From Mercurialis annua (Eukaryota > Streptophyta > Magnoliopsida > Malpighiales > Euphorbiaceae), in contig NC_065571.1 of the NCBI RefSeq assembly GCF_937616625.2, positions 44,625,651 to 44,689,650 on the forward strand: a DNA stretch of 64,000 nucleotides, given 5' to 3'. The notes under the pieces are model-generated. The model saw only the letters and a list, made by a program, of their open reading frames with translations. It was not told where the DNA came from and ran no database searches. This document shows, piece after piece, positions 58,502 through 64,000 of the stretch. Numbering within the stretch: the first letter of the stretch is position 1; the number at the start of each line of letters is the position of its first letter. The translations under genes and the position numbers were made by a program.

Positions 58502-61500
58502 ATGTCATCAATGGAGCTTCCATCAAATCAAAGAAGGATGTGCACTTATTTGCCACCAAATATAAGTTCAGATGGAATTTGGGAACATTTAAATTTTCAA
58601 TCAGTATTTACATATTCTTTACCACTGTTTCAATTGCAGATTATTATGATTTTCTTGGTCACACAATCTATTCATTTGGTCCTCAAACTTGTTGGGGTCC
58701 CTGTAATCATCTCCCAACTCCTTGTAAGGTTTTATTCTTTTCTTTGCTATTTATTTCCATATAATAAAATAAATGGTTAGGACACTTTTGATTTTTCTAC
58801 CATGTCCGACCGCTCAAGTTCGACCTCTCACTAGCTTTAATTGTTTAGAGAAGGATTTGAAATTTCATATTCTAGTTATATTTCAAGTAGATTTAAAAAA
58901 TTCGGCCTAAATTTGCATAAATATAATTTAAAAGAAGGCACTGGGTAACGAATGTGAGTTTGAACTTACATGTTAAAAAGTACGTAATTAAATCTGACTA
59001 GATCTGATTTTTTTCATAAACGTTCTCCCATCTCCAATTATCAAAAAGTCCAACTGGACCTTATTTAAACCCGCCTAAATCGTTACTATATGATCATGTA
59101 TAGGTACAATCAAAGACGGAGTTAGGGGGGCTGGGGTTGACTTGGCGCCCCAACTTCCAAAAATTATTTAGATCAGTATAGAGGTTTACTGCATATTTCG
59201 ATTTGGTCCTTCAATTTTTTAAAATTGCCTCCCAACATACGTGTCTATTGCATTTAGGCTCTCCTAATGAAATAATCATGTCTCCAACACGGGGTGTAAA
59301 TACGTCCCATATAGGTAAATTTAAACAATGTATTTTTAGCTCTACTTCCTAAATTTTGGGAAATGTATAAATTTAATTAGAATTTTTGTCGCTATTTGAC
59401 AATTTATGAAAAGTTAGAGGACCAAATATGCTAAAATTCAATAATATGCAATTTATTTAGTTGAAATTTCTGTTATAATGACTGAACATTCTTGAATTTT
59501 GTATAGGCCGGAGTGGTCCTCGGACCTTCTCTACTGGGCAGTTTTACCAAATTCAAAGACATTGTTTTCACGCTCAACAGTCAAGATATAATGGGCGCAG
59601 TGTCCACATTAGGCTACACACTCTTCATGTTCCTCTGCGGAGTCAAAATGGATGTCGGTATGGTACGTAAAACCGGTCGAAAAGCTTGCTGGATCGGTCT
59701 TTTATCCGTTGCGACGCCTTTAACATTCGGCTTGATCACAGAATTTTTACTAGAAAAATCTTCTTTAGCGAGAGATTTGCCGAGTAATCTTTATATAATT
59801 ACACCCGTTCTTTCGGCTACTCCTTTTCCGGTCATTTCAACGCTTCTAGCCGATCTCAAAATCTTGAATTCCGAATTGGGACGGTTAGGTCTATCCGCTG
59901 CAATGATTGGCGAAATTAGTACGGTAAGTCTTTTTACAATGGCAACATTGATTTCGACTGCGAAAGAAAAATCAGTGGAGATGGCGGTTAAAAACCTAGT
60001 ATGCATTGTTAGTTATATTCTTTTCGCAATATTTGGAATTCGCCCCGCGATGTTTTGGATGATAAAGCAAACACCGAAAGGAAGAAACGTAAATGATATA
60101 TACATTTACACGATAATTTTAATGATTTTTATAACCGCGATTACTTCAAATTCATTCGGTCAATCAATTTTCTTCGGGCCATTTGTTCTCGGTTTAGCTA
60201 TACCAGACGGACCTCCATTAGGATCCGCCATTGTAGAGAAGCTTGAAGGAATAGCGTCGGGGATTTTTCTTCCGTTATTTGTTACAACATCCGCTATGAG
60301 AGCGGAATTCGGAATTATTAAGATGAATAAAAATTTGCTAACAGCTGAAGTAGTGCTTATTATGGTGACTGTAATAGCCAAGACTGGGGTGTGTCTGCTT
60401 GCTTCACTATACTGCAAGATGCCTTTTAACGATTCCTTTGCGCTATCCCTCATAATGACATGTAAAGGCATTGTTGAGTTAGCCACTTACAGTGTCTTAA
60501 GAGACAAACAAGTAAGTACATTTTTGCTATCTTTACATTTTCTTTTTTCTTTGTTTTTTTATTTAGTATGGTTACTCATTTATATGCCCCTTACACAAAA
60601 TAGAGTACTTGTGCCCCTTCTATAATAAATGTGATAGTCAATCATTAAATACCATATTAATTATAGTTAAAATATGATCAATAAATGTAATATTTAATGA
60701 TTGGCTATCACAATTATTATTGCCACGTGTCCCTCGATGAGTGGATAGTTCATAATCCTACGTGGCGAACTTGGTTCACACAAGAATTTCTCCTTCTGTT
60801 GTAATAAAACTATAACTACTCAGTGACCTGTTTTTAACGATTTGAAGGGTTATTGATTTTGGGAGTCACTGTACTTTTTCAAAGTTGCAAAATGGTCACC
60901 GAACAATTTTATGTTCCAAAATGGTCACTGTACTTTGTGATTAGTAACTTCCGGCGATCACTAAATGAAATTCGGTAACTTTTGTCCTATGTGGCTTGCC
61001 GGAAGCTGACTCACACCTTTCTTTTTGCCGGAAAATATTTAAAAAATTAGGGAAGAAGATGATGATATAGAAAAATAAGATTGATATCAACAATGACATG
61101 GCAAAGAGGAAGGTGTGAGTAAGCTTCCGGCAAGCCACATAGGACAAAAGTCACCGGATTTCATTTGGTGATCGCCGGAAGTTACTAATCACAAAGTACA
61201 GGGACCATTTTGAAACAAAAAATTGTTCGGTGACCATTTTGCAACTTTAGAAAAATACAATGACTCCCAGAATCAATAACCCCGATTTGAAACATTGTAA
61301 CCTTTCTGTAATCTCGGATAAACTGAGCAACCTAAAAAGTTTAATGTCGCGATGAGTTATATGTTCATATTTTGATCCGAGAGCGGATAAGTTTCTGATT
61401 TTCTCTATAATTACACATACAGACTTATTGATTCTATTTGCTTTTTTGTGTTTGGTACGTTGCAGATTATATCCAGTGAAACGTTCACTGTCTTAATGGC

Positions 61501-62575
61501 AAGCGTATTAGTGACAGGGACACTGGTCCCAATATTGGTAAGAAAGCTGTACGATCCTTCAAGAAAATATGCTGGCTACCAAAAAAGAAACTTAATGAAT
61601 CTAAGATCCAACTCAGAACTCCGTATTCTCATGTGCATTCATAGTCCAGATGACATTACAGCTGCCATTACCGTCCTAGACGCCACGTGTCCGACATCTG
61701 AAAATCCACTTACTGTCTCCATTCTTCATCTAATCAAACTTGTTGGTCGAGCTTCTCCCCTCTTTATATCTCACAATATTCAGATCAAAAATTTCTCCGA
61801 CCACTCCTACTCCGAAAACGTCATCGTTTCATTCAATCAGTATCAGCAGAAAAGAATGGGAGCTTTATCTATAAGCACTTATACAGCAGTTTCACCTCCG
61901 AAAACCATGCATGAGGACATATGCACCCTTGCCCTAGACAAGCTAACCTCGCTTATTATCTTACCGTTTCATATAAATTGGTCGGGGGACGGCTCTATTG
62001 TATCACAAAACGTTACTATAAGAGCGCTTAACCATAATATCCTCGACCGAGCACCCTGCTCCATCGGAATCCTCGTAAACCGCGGCCAGCTTCGAAGAAC
62101 AAAATCCGAAAAGTCGACAAGGCGTGTCGCGATGATCTTCGTAGGTGGAAATGATGATCGGGAAGCGTTAACATTCGCGAAACGCATCGCCAAAGGCCAA
62201 TCGAAAGTTATAACCCTAACGGTTATTCATTTGGTGGCGAAAGATCAGAAAGATGTAAGAACATGGGAGCAAATGCTCGATTCGGAGACATTACGAGATG
62301 TGAAACACAATACAATTGGGAGTAAATGTTTGATTTACAGAGAAGAAGTAGTGAAAGACGGACCGGAAACTGCGAGAATACTGAGAGGAATTGCATGTGA
62401 ATATGACCTAATAATAGTTGGGAGACGGAATGGGGTAGAATGTCAGCAAACTATAGGGCTTACAGAATGGAATGAATTTCCTGAATTAGGTGTTATTGGA
62501 GACTTGCTTGCCTCTTCTGATCTCAATGGTCAAGCTTCCATTTTAGTTGTACAACAGCAACAACAGTTAAGTTAG
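58502..62575 (+). CDS. Cation/H+ exchanger (CHX, CPA2 family), 778 aa, three exons
   Basis: A plant monovalent cation/proton antiporter, in this family usually at endomembranes or the plasma membrane and involved in K+ and pH balance. Exons: 58502-58723, 59507-60511, 61466-62575; introns 58724-59506 (GTAAGG...TATAG) and 60512-61465 (GTAAGT...TGCAG), both phase 0. Exon 1 gives the family's CTYLPPNISSDGIWE and first helices; the splice joins VIISQLL to AGVVLGPSLLG. The antiporter membrane domain covers about residues 40-430, with SATPFPV near 177 and the MTCKGIVELATYSVLRDKQ segment near 392-410. LYDPSRKY (about 438-445) marks the start of the cytosolic tail. The tail (450-778) has the usual regulatory fold with MIFVGGNDDREAL and LIIVGRRNG. 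Where many CHX proteins have the Asn-Asp pair of the ion site, this one has Gly209-Glu210 (I-G-E). No stops or frameshifts. Length is normal. The exact CHX subgroup is not assigned. Confidence 0.93.
58724..59506 (+). other. CHX intron 1, with SINE trace
   Basis: 783 bp with GT-AG ends. It contains a worn copy of the 5911-6003 SINE family at about 58935-59045 (ggcactgggtaacgaatgtg, gagtttgaacttac, ataaacgttctcccatctcc), a short gggggg-rich piece at 59120-59150, and a weak inverted repeat 59185-59465 with 'tttggtcct' words at both ends. No coding sequence. Confidence 0.7.
60623..60720. repeat. Short hairpin in CHX intron 2
   Basis: Arms ataaatgtgatagtcaatca (about 60627) and tgattggctatcacaattat (about 60698) pair around an AT-rich loop. 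About 95 bp, MITE-like, no target duplication found. Confidence 0.5.
60847..61282. mobile_element. Foldback MITE in CHX intron 2, Mutator-like (9-bp TSD)
   Basis: 436 bp with arms of about 180 bp (60847-61028 and 61101-61282), ends GGGTTATTGATT and AATCAATAACCC. Identical 9-bp repeats CGATTTGAA are at 60838-60846 and 61283-61291. It makes up almost half of the 954-bp intron. The few arm mismatches suggest a fairly young insertion. Confidence 0.87.
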
Positions 62576-64000
62576 TTTATATGATTCTAGGGATTTTATT
62601 GTATTTCACAACCTATTTCATCAACTTTTGTAGATATTAACTAGATTTTCTGTTTTTTTAATTTGTTGATTATTTATTTTTTACTGATTTTTTTATTGAT
62701 TTTATGGTTGACAATTGTTTTTTTGTTGAATTTATGGTTGAAATTTGATTTGATATATATGTTTTCTTCCTTGACATATTTTATATGGTTAATATTTCCT
62801 AATATTACGCTCTCAATTTAATTTGTTCGTTTTTGTTTTAATGAATTAAAATTTTTATAAAAGATTACAAAAAGTGGTAAAAGTTTCACTGCATAAAATG
62901 TACGCAAGAGAAGTGACAAACAAGTTGCACATTAAAAACCACGACTTTGAAAGTGAAAAAAATACCAAGCCACTAGAACAAAATACAATCTAGACTTCTA
63001 ATAAAATTTGTTCCTAAATAAGAAAAAGAAGAATAAGTAAAATAATAAAGTTGTCATCAGAAAACTTTCATATATTATATCTTCCACGGCTATAGATTCA
63101 TTTTAAAAATCATCATATTTCTACATTTTCATATCTCCCAAATCAAAATAATTAATACCAAATTTTCACAATTTTACAAAACCTCCTCTCGGGACAAGAT
63201 AAACCCACTGAAGAAAGAAAGCATCAAACGACGATCCATATCATGTGTTAGGACTCTACCATCTAATGTTATCCGCAGAAAACACAGCTAATAAAACACA
63301 TTTCTAGCTTTAAAACACAGCTAATTGAAATTTATTATAAGAATATTAAACACTTTCATCTCAGCCCTTCTTAACCTATGCCGACATCGCCATCCATCAC
63401 ACCCAATTTGCTTAAAAGTTACATTTTAAGATCAAAAGGTTGTAGAGACCTGCAATTTAATATATAGCAACCCCAATCTCTATTTAATTTTCATTCCACA
63501 AATAAAATCAAAGACCCACCCCTCATCTTATGACGAACATTAAAGATGAACAAATCCCAGGAAAAAAAGCTTTTTAACATTAAAAAAAAAAAAAAAAAAC
63601 CAAAACTCCCAATTTGTTATAGCACAACAATTTGAAATAACAAGAAACCAAAGTGAACTATTAGAATAATGTATATGATTAGAACTCTATTGGTAATATA
63701 TTTGGATGAAAAATAACTTTTTTTATTATTGGCAAATAAAAAATTTAATCTAATTAGGATTAGTACTTCTAATACTACAAAGAGATTTGTTCAATATGTA
63801 TCCTATCTTATTCACTTTAAGAATTGTACAAAAAGAATTGACCATACAGTGTAGCATCAAACACTAATGTGAATAAGGGAAAAAGGGTGTGTGTGATTTG
63901 AAAAATGTAAGTTAGTCATAATACTCTTGGGTTATTTTTTATAGAAAGTTAAAAATTATTTGAGTTATCTTCTAAAAACATATTTATAAGAGATATTCTC
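62576..64000. other. CHX 3' end and intergenic region
   Basis: The first ~250 bases are the probable 3' untranslated region. The rest is AT-rich with a 17-base A-run near 63582 and no supported gene on either strand. Confidence 0.55.

Noticed and set aside
58495..58764. Alternative 89-residue frame overlapping CHX exon 1
   Set aside because: The 58502 frame gives the CHX N-terminus and joins in frame to exon 2; the other frame has no family match.

Overview
This is plant nuclear DNA, most likely from a eudicot. The evidence is AT-rich intergenic sequence, spliced genes with GT-AG introns, and plant-type mobile elements: Athila-like Ty3/gypsy elements, plant L1-type LINEs, tRNA-derived SINEs and Mutator-type foldback elements. 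I do not recognise the species. Only two ordinary host genes look intact: a small DUF4228/PADRE-type gene at 7869-8276 and a three-exon CHX cation/H+ exchanger gene at 58502-62575. Nearly everything else is mobile DNA or its remains.

Layout. 1-1.2 kb: a tandemly duplicated block that carries a tRNA-like SINE segment. 1.7-13.7 kb: the PADRE-type gene among small foldback elements (several with exact 9-bp target duplications, so Mutator-like), a SINE with a 21-bp target duplication, and degenerate SINE copies. 15320-28243: a complete Athila-like LTR retrotransposon (element 1, target duplication GTATG). Its gag-pol has three stop codons and a lost protease aspartate, but its downstream ORF is open. 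28.7-29.8 kb: a minus-strand remnant with exon-like blocks. 30849-35995: a decayed LINE (LINE A) bounded by a 15-bp direct repeat. 36.1-53.0 kb: a second decayed LINE (LINE B), split by a second complete Athila-like element (element 2, 36631-49331, target duplication GTCAG) and by a 1.1-kb foldback element. Element 2 has LTRs that I read as identical and one open 1794-residue gag-pol frame, so it is very young and possibly still competent. 53097-54943: a 1.85-kb Mutator-like foldback element with roughly 300-bp terminal inverted repeats. 55-58 kb: low-complexity sequence, a local GC-rich repeat and promoter-like sequence. 58.5-62.6 kb: the CHX gene, whose second intron holds another Mutator-like foldback element.

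The most unusual signal is in the two Athila-like elements. Both carry dense arrays of a short dyad motif centred on CGTTCG/CGAACG, in two separate places: the U3 of each LTR, and the spacer between pol and the downstream ORF. The flanking bases of the dyad differ between elements in a compensating way (TCTCGTTCGAGA in element 1, TCCCGTTCGGGA in element 2), and the U3 and spacer arrays of one element share that element's variant. The spacer array lies upstream of a TATAAATA box and a 448-457 residue ORF with no recognisable retroviral enzyme domain. It looks like a second regulatory module inside the element. All coordinates and comparisons were made by eye from the sequence; no database search was run.
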